Source: Nocardia asteroides (lineage in GTDB: Bacteria; Actinomycetota; Actinomycetes; Mycobacteriales; Mycobacteriaceae). Taken from it: a stretch of 64,000 nucleotides of DNA. How positions within the stretch are numbered: the first letter of the stretch is position 1; the number at the start of each line of letters is the position of its first letter. Under the pieces are notes generated by a model. The model saw only the letters and a list, made by a program, of their open reading frames with translations. It was not told the DNA's origin and did not search any database. Location of the stretch: assembly GCA_019930625.1 (NCBI GenBank), contig CP082844.1, positions 1,984,001 to 2,048,000 on the forward strand. Direction: 5' to 3'. Shown piece by piece: positions 36,785 to 45,984 of the stretch. The translations under genes and the position numbers were made by a program.

Positions 36785-37437
36785 GCGCGCCGCCCGCGGA
36801 TCACGTTCCCGAGGCCGAGCGCGACGCCGAGCAGGCCGAGCGCGAGGCCGATGCCGCCGAGCCAGCGGGCCGTGTCGTCGCTGTGGTCGACGTCGTCGTC
36901 GGCGGCTTCGCTGCTCACCTTGTGCCCGTCCGCGTCGTGTTCTTCACCGGCGGTGAGGGTCATCGACGGGGCGGGACGCTCGGGTTCCTCGCCGTCCTTG
37001 TCGACCGGCTGGTCCCACTTGACCACCTTGCCGTCGGAATAGGTCTGCTGGGCGGGGAAGCTGACCGAATCCAGTTCGGGCAGCGGACCGAGGGACACCG
37101 CGAAACGCTGGAACTGACCGGGCGGAATGCCCGGGGCGCCCGGGTCGGCGGTCCAGGTGATCGCGGTGACCTCTTTCTTGTCGTTGCGTTCGACCTTGGC
37201 CGACCATCCGGGAATCGGTTCGGTGCGAGCGGATTTCAGGTTGGGCAGGGTGACGGTGAGCGCCGTGGTGCTCGCGGTGTCCGATTCGGTGGGGACCCGG
37301 AAGGTGGCGACGGTGTATCCGCCTCGGGCCGCGCCGGGGGCGTCCACCGTGACGTGTGCCGCGGCGGTGCCGCCTGCGAGCAGAACGAGAGCCGCGGTGG
37401 CCGTCGTCGCGACGGCGCGCGAAATCGAGCTGTGCAT
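36781..37437 (-). CDS. YcnI-like (DUF1775) copper-binding protein
   Basis: A 218-residue protein. The signal peptide ends at GGTAAA-HVTV; the mature N-terminal His (HVTVDAPGAA) is the conserved metal-binding residue of the YcnI domain, together with Trp of PGWSAKVE. A linker with an acidic, His-containing segment (GEEHDADGHK) leads to a C-terminal membrane helix ending in RGRRA. It is the first of three overlapping genes with copC and copD, so it probably loads or senses copper at the envelope. GAAAGGA-type site lies upstream. Confidence 0.92.
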   Translation of the reverse strand: MHSSISRAVATTATAALVLLAGGTAAAHVTVDAPGAARGGYTVATFRVPTESDTASTTALTVTLPNLKSARTEPIPGWSAKVERNDKKEVTAITWTADPGAPGIPPGQFQRFAVSLGPLPELDSVSFPAQQTYSDGKVVKWDQPVDKDGEEPERPAPSMTLTAGEEHDADGHKVSSEAADDDVDHSDDTARWLGGIGLALGLLGVALGLGNVIRGRRA

Positions 37438-37476
37438 GCTGAAGCCTTCTGTGCGAAAGGAATGGATGTCGGAGGA

Positions 37477-38013
37477 TCAGCCCGACACCGGCGGGGCGCG
37501 GGGGCCGAGCGCACCGTGGGGAGCACAGCGATATGGCGGAAGGCCGGGATCCGGCCGGTGCGGCACGATGGTGATCCGCGCCCGCCGCGGCGGTGCGAGG
37601 ATCGCGCGCAAGGCACCGGAGGCGGCGGTGTAGAGCCGCTCGGCAAGCACGATCAACGCCGCGCAACCGACCGTCGCGACGGTATGCGCGAGCAGCATTC
37701 CTCCGGTCGGCAGCGGCGGATGCGTCGCCGCGGTGGCGCCTGCGGGGTGGGCATGGTCGAGGAGTACCGACAACGCGGCATGACTGAACAGCTGACCGGC
37801 GCCGAGCAGTCCGGCGACGACGGACGGCCGCGAGCGTCCTCGCACGGCTCCCGCCGCGGACCCCACGGCGGCGGCGATCGACAACAGCAGTGTCAGCTCG
37901 GTGGAGCCCGGCGCACCTCCACCCGCGGCCCCGTGTGCCGCGACGGCGAGCACTCCGACGAGCACGCCGATCAGACCACCGCGCAGGTGGCCGGTGATCG
38001 GGTGCGGGGACAT
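37477..38013 (-). CDS. Hypothetical membrane protein upstream of the copper operon
   Basis: A 178-residue protein with four hydrophobic segments (about residues 12-30, 40-60, 65-85 and 100-125) and a basic, Pro-rich cytoplasmic tail. One loop holds HDHAHPAGATAATHPP-like His residues (LLDHAHPAGATAATHPPL), which could bind metal. The gene ends 39 bases before the ycnI-like start on the same strand and begins 14 bases after the DUF6474 stop, so it may belong to the same transcript. No family recognised; a link to copper handling is inference from position. Confidence 0.65.
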   Translation of the reverse strand: MSPHPITGHLRGGLIGVLVGVLAVAAHGAAGGGAPGSTELTLLLSIAAAVGSAAGAVRGRSRPSVVAGLLGAGQLFSHAALSVLLDHAHPAGATAATHPPLPTGGMLLAHTVATVGCAALIVLAERLYTAASGALRAILAPPRRARITIVPHRPDPGLPPYRCAPHGALGPRAPPVSG

Positions 38014-38027
38014 CGGTACGAGGAAGG

Positions 38028-38672
38028 TCAGCGCACGCCGAGCCGGGCCAGGATGTCGGACTCGATCCCGGACAGCTCGTGGGAGATCGACGCGTGCACC
38101 GACCGGCGACGGTTGGCGGGCATCTGGTCGGAGGTGTGCACGGCGGCGGTCAGGCTGCCGAGGCGGTCCTTGGTGGCGGCGACGAACTTCTGCGTCTCGC
38201 CTTTGTCCTTGCCGTTCTGCCCGCTGATCTTCTCCAGCGCCGCTTCGGCATTCGTGATGCGCGCCTGGAGCTTGGCGCCGTGCCCGGAGAAGTCACCGAG
38301 CTGGTCGATCCCGACGCCGAGCTGCTGGGCGCGGCGGGTGTCGAGCTGCCCGCGCAGGAGGGTGGCGCCGCGATAGGCGAGCGGGGCGAGCACCGGGATG
38401 AGCACGCGCGCCACGCCGAGGTACTTTTTCACCTGGCCCGCGCTGAACGGATCGCGTTCGGCCTTCGCCGCCAGCTTCAGCGCGGCTTTCTCCTCCGCCT
38501 GGAATGCCGCGATCTGCGCTTTGGCGACCTTGCGCTGGGTGCGGGCCTCCGCGCGGCGAGCCTTGCGGTCGTTCTTCGCGGCCAGCTTGGCCTCGATCGC
38601 GGCCTTGTGCTTGAGGGCTTTCGCCTCGGCCCTGCGGCTCGGCCGCCGCTTGCGCTTCGTGAACAACCCCAT
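38028..38672 (-). CDS. DUF6474-type basic coiled-coil protein
   Basis: A 214-residue protein. The first 90 residues are extremely rich in Lys, Arg and Ala (KRKRRPSRRAEAKALKHKAA, then AKNDRKARRAEARTQRK), most likely a charged helix. A hydrophobic stretch (YLGVARVLIPVLAPLAYRGA) follows, then a helical domain. ATG 38672 is chosen because GGAGGG lies 7-8 nt upstream; a second ATG at 38702 has none. The layout matches conserved actinobacterial proteins now called DUF6474; the role is not known. It is divergent from the RecB-like nuclease gene. Confidence 0.75.
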   Translation of the reverse strand: MGLFTKRKRRPSRRAEAKALKHKAAIEAKLAAKNDRKARRAEARTQRKVAKAQIAAFQAEEKAALKLAAKAERDPFSAGQVKKYLGVARVLIPVLAPLAYRGATLLRGQLDTRRAQQLGVGIDQLGDFSGHGAKLQARITNAEAALEKISGQNGKDKGETQKFVAATKDRLGSLTAAVHTSDQMPANRRRSVHASISHELSGIESDILARLGVR

Positions 38673-38848
38673 CGAAGGCCCTCCGTCATGCTGGTTCGCC
38701 ATGGCAGTACGACGCCGGGGAAGCCCGTCCGCCCATGTCACACGCTTTGCCGTTACCCTATCGGGTCCATGGTGGCAGCTGCGAGGGTAGTGCGGTCCGC
38801 AGGCGCTGGAATTCAACACTGTCGGGGGTAGGGACCATACTGCATAGC

Positions 38849-40582
38849 GTGGATTCGGACATCGGTGACCGGGATGGTCGCAAGCGCAACGGAACGGCCG
38901 TCGATCGGGCCACCGACGTGCCGACCGCCTTCATCGATGCCAGGGCGTTGATCGGTTGCCGCCACCGCCTGCGTCTGGACGCCACGCACCCCGAAGCGCT
39001 GGTGGGCATCGCCGAGGACGCGGGCGTGCGCCAGCGCCGGGATGCCGCCGCAGCGCACCGCAGCCGGGTGCGCGACGCGCTGGTCGGCGCGGACCCGGAC
39101 GCCTGGGTGGTGATCGATCCGGGGCTGCGCGCCGCCGAGCGTGCCGCGGCGACGATGCGCGCGTGCGAAGACGGCGCGCGACACATCTGGGGCGGACTAC
39201 TACCGCAGGAGCCCGACACCGGTAGGCGCGGGGGCGCGGAGATCCTGCTGCGCGACGCCGAGCGCGGCGGATACATCCCGATCATCGTGGTGAACCACAA
39301 GGTGACCGACCCGCGCCAACCCGAGCCCGCCGACTTCCACCCCACCACCTCCGACCCCTATCACTGGAATCCGCAGCCGGATCCGCACCGCAAACTGCGT
39401 CAGCAGCCCCGCGACCAGCAGCGGCTCGCTCATTTGCACCGGATGCTGCAACGTCACGGTCTGGCCGGCCCCGCGCTGCTCGGCGGCGTGATCGGCTTCG
39501 ACTTCGACCGCATCCTGGTGCACGATCTGGCTCCGTTGCTGGCCGACTACGACCGCCGCTACGCCGACCGGATCGCGGTGGTGCGCGGCGAGCTGCCGAC
39601 CGTTCCGTCGAAGGTGCCCGAGTGCAGGCAGTGCCCGTGGTGGACGCGGGGGATCGAGGGTCCCGGCTGCGAGGGTTGGCTGATCGAACATCGCGACGTC
39701 AGCCTGGTGGCGCCCGGCTCGCGCGCCGAGGTGCTGCGCAGGCACGACGTCGAGACCATCGACGAACTCGCCGCCTGGGTGGGCGATGATCCCGAGGACT
39801 GGCAACACGGCCCGTTCGACGAGGCCGTGGTGACGGCGCGAGCGTGGATCGCTGGGGCGCCGTTGGTGCGGCGGGTCGAGCGGGTGCGGGTGCGACGGGC
39901 GGACGTGGAGGTCGACGTCGACCTGGAGAGCTTCCAGGAGTACGGCGCGTACCTGTGGGGAACGCTGCTGAACGGCGTATACCGCCCCTTCGTCACCTGG
40001 GACCCGTTGCCCACGGAGGACGAGGGCCGCTCCTTCGGCGAGTTCTGGACTTGGCTGATGAGGGTGCGCGCCGAGGCGGCCGCGGCGGGTAAAACGTTTG
40101 CCGCGTATTGCTATTCGCGTACCGCCGAGGACAAGTGGCTGTACGAGTCGGCACGCCGGTTCGCGAGCCGCCCCGGTGTGCCGACGGTGGAGCAGGTGCG
40201 CGCGTTCGTCGACGGGCCGCAGTGGGTGGACATGTTCCAGGCCGTCTCCGACCAGTTCATCTGCCCGAATGGCAAGGGGCTGAAGAAGATCGCTCCGGTC
40301 GCCGGGTTCTCGTGGCGCGATCCCGAGGCGGGCGGCGAGGCATCGATGAGCTGGTACCGACGCGCGGTCGGTTACGACGGCGCCACGCCCGACCAGACCC
40401 AGCGCACCCGATTGCTGGAGTACAACGAGGACGACGTCCGCGCCACCCAGGTGCTGCGCGAATGGATGACCACCCGCGCCGACGAAGAGGTCCCCGGTCT
40501 CGCCGATTTCCGGCAGGTTCCCCTGTTGCGGCCGCACGCGGCCGTTCCGGGTGGCGCCGTGGTGCCTCCTTCGGCCACGTAG
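38849..40582 (+). CDS. TM0106-type RecB-like nuclease
   Basis: A 577-residue protein. The N-terminal part has the RecB-like nuclease features: FIDARALIGCRHRL, with the first Cys, and later PECRQCPWW and GPGCEG, whose cysteines together can hold a 4Fe-4S cluster as in AddB/Cas4-type nucleases. The C-terminal half (SRTAEDKWLYESARRF ... LLEYNEDDVRAT) resembles an RNase H-like exonuclease domain of this family. It is likely involved in DNA repair or degradation, but no member is well characterised. The GTG at 38849 is the best start: a CATACT hexamer lies 7 nt upstream and the first ATG is far inside. Confidence 0.75.
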   Translation: MDSDIGDRDGRKRNGTAVDRATDVPTAFIDARALIGCRHRLRLDATHPEALVGIAEDAGVRQRRDAAAAHRSRVRDALVGADPDAWVVIDPGLRAAERAAATMRACEDGARHIWGGLLPQEPDTGRRGGAEILLRDAERGGYIPIIVVNHKVTDPRQPEPADFHPTTSDPYHWNPQPDPHRKLRQQPRDQQRLAHLHRMLQRHGLAGPALLGGVIGFDFDRILVHDLAPLLADYDRRYADRIAVVRGELPTVPSKVPECRQCPWWTRGIEGPGCEGWLIEHRDVSLVAPGSRAEVLRRHDVETIDELAAWVGDDPEDWQHGPFDEAVVTARAWIAGAPLVRRVERVRVRRADVEVDVDLESFQEYGAYLWGTLLNGVYRPFVTWDPLPTEDEGRSFGEFWTWLMRVRAEAAAAGKTFAAYCYSRTAEDKWLYESARRFASRPGVPTVEQVRAFVDGPQWVDMFQAVSDQFICPNGKGLKKIAPVAGFSWRDPEAGGEASMSWYRRAVGYDGATPDQTQRTRLLEYNEDDVRATQVLREWMTTRADEEVPGLADFRQVPLLRPHAAVPGGAVVPPSAT

Positions 40583-40608
40583 TTCGGGCGCGGCGGTACG
40601 ATCGCGAC

Positions 40609-42567
40609 GTGACAGAGCACGTCGAACAACTCGAGTTCCAGGCAGAGACCCATCAGCTGCTCGAGCTGATGATCCATTCCGTCTACTCCAACAAGGACAC
40701 CTTCCTGCGGGAGCTGATCTCGAATTCCTCCGACGCGCTGGACAAGCTGCGGCTGGAGTCCTTTCGGGACAAGGATCTGCACGTCGACACCTCCGACCTG
40801 CACATCGAGCTGGAGGTCGACAAGGACAACCGGATCCTGACCGTCCGGGACAACGGCATCGGCATGTCGCGCGCCGAGGTCGTCGACCTGATCGGCACCC
40901 TCGCCAAGTCCGGTACCGCAGAACTGCGCAAGAAGCTGAACGAGGCCAAGTCCGAGGCCGCGGCCGAGGAGCTGATCGGCCAGTTCGGCATCGGTTTCTA
41001 CTCGACTTTCATGGTCGCCGACAAGGTCTCCCTGACCACCCGCCGGGCGGGGGAGACCACCGGCACCCGATGGGAATCGAGCGCGGGCAGTTCCACCTAC
41101 ACGATCGAAGAACTCGACGAGGCGCCGCAGGGCACCTCGGTCGCGCTCCACCTCAAGCCGGTGGACGAGGAGGATCACCTCTTCGACTACACCCTGGAGT
41201 GGAAGCTGCGCGAGATCGTCAAGAAGTACTCCGACTTCATCGCTTGGCCGATCCGCATGCAGGTCGAGCGGACCGTCACCGAAGGCGAGGGGGAGGACGC
41301 CAAGGAGACGACCATCCTCGAGGACCAGACGCTCAACTCGATGAAGGCGCTGTGGACGCGTCCCAAGAGCGAGGTCTCCGACGAGGAGTACAAGGAGTTC
41401 TACAAGCACGTCAGCCACGGCTGGGACGATCCGCTGGAGATCATCCCGTTGAAGGCCGAGGGCACCTTCGAGTACCAAGCGCTGCTGTTCATCCCCTCGC
41501 ACGCGCCCTTCGACCTGTTCACCCGTGAGCACAAGCGCGGTGTCCAGCTCTACGTGAAGCGGGTGTTCATCATGGACAACTGCGAAGAGCTGATGCCGGA
41601 GTACTTGCGCTTCGTCAAAGGCGTGGTGGACGCGCAAGACCTGTCGCTCAATGTCTCGCGGGAGATCCTGCAGCAGGACCGGCAGATCCAGATGATCCGC
41701 AAGCGGTTGGTGAAGAAGGTGCTGTCCACCGTCAAGGATCTGCAGGGCGCGGAGGACCAGACGAGCTACCAGACGTTCTGGAAAGAGTTCGGCCGCGTCC
41801 TGAAGGAGGGTCTGCTCTCGGACTTCGACAACCGCGAGACCATCCTGCAGGTCTCCTCGTTCGCCTCGACGAACTCCGAGACGGAGTTGACCACGCTCGC
41901 CCAGTACGTGGAGCGGATGCCCGAGGGGCAGGACACGATCTTCTACATGACCGGCGAGACCCGTCAGCAGGTCGAGAGCTCCCCGCATCTGGAGGCGTTC
42001 AAGGCGAAGGGCCGCGAGGTGCTCATCCTGACCGACCCGGTCGACGAGATGTGGGTCGGCTCGGTGCCGGAGTTCGACGGGAAGGCGTTCCAGTCCATCG
42101 CCAAGGGCGAGGTCGATTTGGAGACCGAGGAGGAGAAGAAGGCCTCCGAGGCGCTGCGTGAGCAGCAGGACAAGGAATTCGCCGACGTGCTGGCGTGGCT
42201 GGGCAAGACGCTGGAACACAGCGTCAAGGAGGTGCGGCTGACCAACCGGCTCACCACCTCCCCGGCGTGCCTGGTCGGTGACGTGTTCGACTTCACGCCG
42301 ATGCTGGAGCGGATGTACCGGGCCTCGGGTCAGGCGCTGCCGGAGAGCAAGCGGATTCTGGAGCTCAACCCGACGCACGCGCTGGTCACCGGCCTGCGCG
42401 ACGCGTACGCGGCCAAGAAGGAGGAGGCCGAAGCGGGCACGGCGACCGAACTGTCGGAGACCGCCGAGCTGCTGTTCGGCACGGCGGTGCTCGCCGAGGG
42501 CGGCGAGCTGAAGGATCCGGCGCACTTCGCGCACATCCTCACCGATCGGCTCACGCGCACGCTGTGA
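40609..42567 (+). CDS. htpG: Chaperone protein HtpG (Hsp90)
   Basis: A 652-residue cytosolic Hsp90. The ATPase site is clear: ELISNSSDALDKLR (Mg-binding Asn), DNGIGM and GQFGIGFYSTFMVAD. The middle domain contains the Arg-containing SREILQQDRQI loop, which senses ATP, and the C-terminal dimer domain follows. It refolds and stabilises client proteins under stress. The GTG at 40609 has TACGAT 6 nt upstream and no Shine-Dalgarno sequence, so a leaderless mRNA is likely. It follows the nuclease gene by 26 bases. A strong hairpin follows. Confidence 0.97.
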   Translation: MTEHVEQLEFQAETHQLLELMIHSVYSNKDTFLRELISNSSDALDKLRLESFRDKDLHVDTSDLHIELEVDKDNRILTVRDNGIGMSRAEVVDLIGTLAKSGTAELRKKLNEAKSEAAAEELIGQFGIGFYSTFMVADKVSLTTRRAGETTGTRWESSAGSSTYTIEELDEAPQGTSVALHLKPVDEEDHLFDYTLEWKLREIVKKYSDFIAWPIRMQVERTVTEGEGEDAKETTILEDQTLNSMKALWTRPKSEVSDEEYKEFYKHVSHGWDDPLEIIPLKAEGTFEYQALLFIPSHAPFDLFTREHKRGVQLYVKRVFIMDNCEELMPEYLRFVKGVVDAQDLSLNVSREILQQDRQIQMIRKRLVKKVLSTVKDLQGAEDQTSYQTFWKEFGRVLKEGLLSDFDNRETILQVSSFASTNSETELTTLAQYVERMPEGQDTIFYMTGETRQQVESSPHLEAFKAKGREVLILTDPVDEMWVGSVPEFDGKAFQSIAKGEVDLETEEEKKASEALREQQDKEFADVLAWLGKTLEHSVKEVRLTNRLTTSPACLVGDVFDFTPMLERMYRASGQALPESKRILELNPTHALVTGLRDAYAAKKEEAEAGTATELSETAELLFGTAVLAEGGELKDPAHFAHILTDRLTRTL

Positions 42568-42573
42568 ACCGTT

Positions 42574-42610
42574 CGCGGCCGGAGGACCACGCCGAGGTCC
42601 TCCGGCCGCG
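42574..42610. terminator. Strong hairpin after htpG
   Basis: A 15-bp perfect stem (CGCGGCCGGAGGACC / GGTCCTCCGGCCGCG) with a 7-base loop lies 7 bases after the htpG stop. There is no T-run, which is common for actinobacterial terminators. Confidence 0.75.
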
Positions 42611-42734
42611 CGCCGGGTCATGTTTCGGCCATTTTCCGGTTACGGTGACCGTCGAGGTGGCATATTCGCAGGACTGGGGAGTTCGCCCCCGGGTGGCGCG
42701 GTTAGATGTGGATGCCTGAAAGGATTCTCACGAC

Positions 42735-43553
42735 ATGTCCGCAAACCCGCTCGCCGTCGCGGAGCCATGGGATCTCGTCGCCGACGGATATGCCGAATTC
42801 GCGCCCGCCATCATGGGACCGTTCTCGGCGCGTGCGCTCGAGTTCGCCTCGCTCACACCCGAGTCGCGGATCGTGGACGTGGCGGCGGGACCGGGCACGC
42901 TGAGCCTGCTGGCCGCTCCTCATGTGGCGCACGTCGAGGCCATCGACTTCTCCGAGTCGATGATCGCGCGCTTGGCGCAGGACGCCGCCGCCGCCGGGCT
43001 GGCGAATATCCGTGCGCGAGTGGGTGACGGACAGGATCTGCCGTACGAATCCGATCAATTCGACGCGGGCTTCTCCCTGTTCGGACTGATGTTCTTCCCC
43101 GAGCGCGCGCGAGGCTTCGCCGAGTTGTTCCGCGTGTTGCGTCCCGGCGGCACGGCGGTGGTGTCGAGCTGGGCGCCGATCGCGGACTCGCCGCTGATGC
43201 GGATGATGTTCGGCGCTTTGACCGCGGCCGATCCGAATATCCAGGAGCCGCAACCGAACTTCCTGAGCCTGGAGAATCCCGAGCTCTTCGAATCCGAGAT
43301 GCGCGGCGCGGGTTTCGAAGCCGTGTCCATCCAGCGGCATTCGATCGCGCTCACCTTCGACAGCCCCGAGGAGATGTGGGAGACCATGGTGCGCAGCAGC
43401 GCCCCGTTGGAGCTCATGCGCCACAGCGTGAGCGCGGAGGTCTGGGCTCGGCGCGCCGCGGTGATGAAAGCGTTTCTCGCCGAGAAATACCGACCGAACT
43501 ATCCGTTGTCCACCACGGCGTATCTCGGTATCGGACACAAGCCGCAGGGGTGA
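42735..43553 (+). CDS. Class I SAM-dependent methyltransferase (UbiE-like)
   Basis: A 272-residue methyltransferase. Motif I is IVDVAAGPGTLSLL near residue 46, the acidic end of strand 2 lies in VEAIDFSESM, followed by VGDGQDLPYESDQFDAGFS and the LRPGG loop. It belongs to the type 11/UbiE group acting on small molecules such as quinones, lipids or secondary metabolites; the C-terminal half gives no further hint. AAAGGA lies about 10 nt before the ATG. It is followed by a long terminator hairpin shared with the convergent SDR. Confidence 0.82.
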   Translation: MSANPLAVAEPWDLVADGYAEFAPAIMGPFSARALEFASLTPESRIVDVAAGPGTLSLLAAPHVAHVEAIDFSESMIARLAQDAAAAGLANIRARVGDGQDLPYESDQFDAGFSLFGLMFFPERARGFAELFRVLRPGGTAVVSSWAPIADSPLMRMMFGALTAADPNIQEPQPNFLSLENPELFESEMRGAGFEAVSIQRHSIALTFDSPEEMWETMVRSSAPLELMRHSVSAEVWARRAAVMKAFLAEKYRPNYPLSTTAYLGIGHKPQG

Positions 43554-43561
43554 AAGACTGC

Positions 43562-43596
43562 GGCGCGCGGTCCTTCCGGGGGAAGGACCGCGCGCC
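43562..43596. terminator. Bidirectional terminator hairpin
   Basis: A 16-bp perfect stem GGCGCGCGGTCCTTCC / GGAAGGACCGCGCGCC with a 3-base loop sits between two convergent genes that end at 43553 and 43617. It can stop both. Confidence 0.85.
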
Positions 43597-43616
43597 CGCG
43601 GGATGGTGGCGTGCGA

Positions 43617-44384
43617 TTACCGCGGAGCCATGCGCAGCGCGCCGTCCATGCGGATGGTCTCGCCGTTCAGGTAGTCGTGCTCGACGATGTACTGCGACAG
43701 CTGCGCGTACTCGTCCGGGCGGCCCAGGCGGGACGGGAAGGGCACGCCCGCCTCGAGGCCCTTGCGGTACTCCTCGGTGACGCCGGCCAGCATCGGGGTG
43801 TCGATGATGCCGGGGGCGATGGTGTTCACCCGGATGCCGAACTGGGCCAGGTCACGCGCGGCCGGAACGGTCATGCCGTGCACGCCGCCCTTGGAGGCCG
43901 AGTAGGCGATCTGACCGATCTGGCCTTCGAACGCGGCGACCGAGGCGGTGTTGATGATGACGCCACGCTGGCCGTACTCGTCCACGGCGTCGGTCTTGGC
44001 GATCGCGTCGGCGGCCAGCCGCATGACGTTGAAGGTGCCGAGCAGGTTCACCGTGATGACCGTGCGGAACAGCTCCAGGTCGTGCGGGCCGTTCTTGGAC
44101 AGGATGCGGCCGGCCCAGCCGACACCGGCGCAGTTGACCACGATGCGCAGCGGCGAGCCGGACTCGACGACCTGCGCAACAGCGGCGCTGACCTCGTCGT
44201 TGCTGGTGACATCGGCGGGAATGAGGGTGACCCCGGCGGGGACGTTGTCGCCGGCGCGCTCGATCGACTGCGGTACGTCGAGTCCGAAGACGGTGGCGCC
44301 GAGATCGGCGAAACGCTTGGCGGTGGCGGCGCCGAGGCCCGATGCGCCTCCGGTGACAATGGCGGCGGAACCCGAAATCTCCAC
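43617..44384 (-). CDS. 3-hydroxyacyl-CoA dehydrogenase type 2-like SDR
   Basis: A 255-residue SDR close to HSD17B10/Rv1144-type enzymes. The cofactor loop is TGGASGLGAA at residues 11-20, with FGLDVPQS after strand 2 giving NAD(H) preference. NCAGVGWAGR carries the NAG motif, and the catalytic Ser, Tyr and Lys lie in NTASVAAF and YSASKGG. The C-terminal GETIRMDGALRMAPR matches the group. It should oxidise 3-hydroxyacyl-CoA or hydroxysteroids in beta-oxidation-like pathways. The GTG at 44384 is chosen for its AGAGGA 5 nt upstream. It is divergent from a TetR gene that may control it. Confidence 0.87.
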   Translation of the reverse strand: MEISGSAAIVTGGASGLGAATAKRFADLGATVFGLDVPQSIERAGDNVPAGVTLIPADVTSNDEVSAAVAQVVESGSPLRIVVNCAGVGWAGRILSKNGPHDLELFRTVITVNLLGTFNVMRLAADAIAKTDAVDEYGQRGVIINTASVAAFEGQIGQIAYSASKGGVHGMTVPAARDLAQFGIRVNTIAPGIIDTPMLAGVTEEYRKGLEAGVPFPSRLGRPDEYAQLSQYIVEHDYLNGETIRMDGALRMAPR

Positions 44385-44593
44385 GATGGTCCTCTCGTTC
44401 GTGACAGCCAGTTGGCCTTTCGTCAATTGCACCCTAACCGGTGCTCGGCGCGCGGCCCTGCACGGCTCCCTCGCCCGCTGCCACGGCGCGTGAACCCGTG
44501 TCGCCGACGCGCACCCCTGTCCCGTGAACCGGCCGAACCGACCGCGCAGAATGGAGCAGCCCAGTCAGCTCGACCGGATAGCGGAGTCACCGT

Positions 44594-45262
44594 ATGACCG
44601 AATCGGCCCTCAGCGCACGCCTACCCCGGGGCAGGCACGGCCTACCCCGAGAGCAGGTGATCGCCTCGCAGCGCGAGCGGATCCTCGTCGCGACGGCGGA
44701 GGCCATGGCCGAGAACGGGTACATCGGAACGTCGGTCGCGGCGATCCTCAAGCGGGCGGGCGTGTCGCGGGAGACCTTCTACGAGCAGTTCCGTTCCAAA
44801 GAGGACTGCTTCGAGGCAGCTTACGAGCGCGCTGTGCAGCTACTGCTCGATCGGATCGCCGAAGCCACCGATACCGAAGAGAGTCCGGCCGACGTGGACG
44901 CCATGGCTCGAATGGATCGGATCTTCTGCGCCTATCTGCAATATCTGGTGGACGACCCGGCCAGCGCGCGGCTGTTCTTGGTCGAGGTCTTCGCGGTGGG
45001 GTCCGCGGCCATCGCGCGCCGGGCCCAGCTGCAGGAGCGGTTCGTGGAGCTGATCGCCGCCGTGCTCGACGCGCGGACCGAGCAGCAGCGTTTCGCCTGT
45101 CAGGCCTTGGCGGCCGCGATCGGCTCGATGGTCACCGCTCGGATCGCGGCAGGAGACTCCGACGGTCTGCTCGCGCTGCGAGAACCACTGCTGGATCTGC
45201 TGCGCCGGGGTGGCGGACTGTATGGAGCTGCGCTGTGCTCGTGCGGCGAGCCATCCGCGTGA
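44594..45262 (+). CDS. TetR family transcriptional regulator
   Basis: A 222-residue regulator. The DNA-binding domain is RERILVATAEAMAENGYIGT, VAAILKRAGVSRETFYEQF, RSKEDCFEAAYE, spanning about residues 28-75, followed by a C-terminal ligand domain of the TetR_C type. GGAG lies 8 nt before the ATG at 44594. It is divergent from the acyl-CoA-type SDR gene (209 bp apart), so that gene or a lipid pathway is a likely target. The last 131 bases overlap the 3' end of the convergent GDT1-family gene, so both reading frames use the same DNA there. No operator was identified with confidence. Confidence 0.85.
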   Translation: MTESALSARLPRGRHGLPREQVIASQRERILVATAEAMAENGYIGTSVAAILKRAGVSRETFYEQFRSKEDCFEAAYERAVQLLLDRIAEATDTEESPADVDAMARMDRIFCAYLQYLVDDPASARLFLVEVFAVGSAAIARRAQLQERFVELIAAVLDARTEQQRFACQALAAAIGSMVTARIAAGDSDGLLALREPLLDLLRRGGGLYGAALCSCGEPSA

Positions 45263-45908
45263 GCAGCAGCGCCGCACCGGCCAGCGTGGGAGCGAGCGCG
45301 GCGAGCCCGGCGACGGCGGCGCCGCCGAGGGCCGGTGCGCTCGCGCCGAGCAGGGTCGCCGCACCGAAGTAGAGGAACAGCAGTCCAGAGCCGATGCCGA
45401 TCGCGTGCTCCGGCAGGTGCTTGCCGACCAGGATGCCTGCCGCGATGGCGAGCGCGTCGGCGGCGACCATGCCGATGGTCGAGCCCAGCCAGACGCCCAC
45501 CCAGTCGTAGTCGGTGGCAAGCGCGGCGGTCGCGAACATGGTCCGGTCGCCCAGTTCGGCGAGCAGGAACGCCGACAGCACCACGAGGAACGGCGCGCCG
45601 GCGGCCCTCGGCGTCTTGGGCGCGGGATCGTCATCGCCGGGGCCGAAGTGCTCGCGCAGGGTCCACAGGCCGACGGCCAGGAAGGTGATCGCGGCGATCA
45701 GCGAGATCGCCCTGGTGGGCAGGGCCGAACCGAGGAAATGGCCGACGCCGACCGAGATCAGGTGTACCGCGGCCGAGGCCGTCGCGATGCCGCCGAGCAC
45801 CACCCACCAGCGATAGCGCAGCGCGAACGTCAGCGCCATCAATTGGGACTTGTCGCCCAGCTCGGCGAGAAAGACGATGCCGATACTCAGCAAGACGGTG
45901 GCGATCAT
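45132..45908 (-). CDS. GDT1/TMEM165 (UPF0016) family manganese exporter
   Basis: A 258-residue membrane protein with two homologous halves, each with the family signature E-x-G-D-(K/R)-(T/S): AELGDKSQ near residue 17 and AELGDRTM near residue 120. There are about six membrane segments. Bacterial members (MneA of Vibrio cholerae) export Mn2+, and many are controlled by yybP-ykoY riboswitches; one lies directly upstream here. The last about 43 residues (LTRMARRTSTAQLHTVRHPG...) are hydrophilic, lie in the antisense of the tetR gene and are probably not part of the conserved fold. The ATG at 45908 is chosen because it starts at the first membrane helix. Confidence 0.88.
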   Translation of the reverse strand: MIATVLLSIGIVFLAELGDKSQLMALTFALRYRWWVVLGGIATASAAVHLISVGVGHFLGSALPTRAISLIAAITFLAVGLWTLREHFGPGDDDPAPKTPRAAGAPFLVVLSAFLLAELGDRTMFATAALATDYDWVGVWLGSTIGMVAADALAIAAGILVGKHLPEHAIGIGSGLLFLYFGAATLLGASAPALGGAAVAGLAALAPTLAGAALLLTRMARRTSTAQLHTVRHPGAADPAVVLAARADRRSLLPRSER

Positions 45909-45984
45909 GTGTGGCGGCTCCCAGGTCTCCGGCCTGCCGGTCGGAGAGATGGATGGCCTCCGGCCGACAACGAAAGGTTGTCCA

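Noticed and set aside
40372..42621. A 749-codon minus-strand frame opposite htpG
   Set aside because: Antisense shadow of htpG; no ribosome site and no family features.
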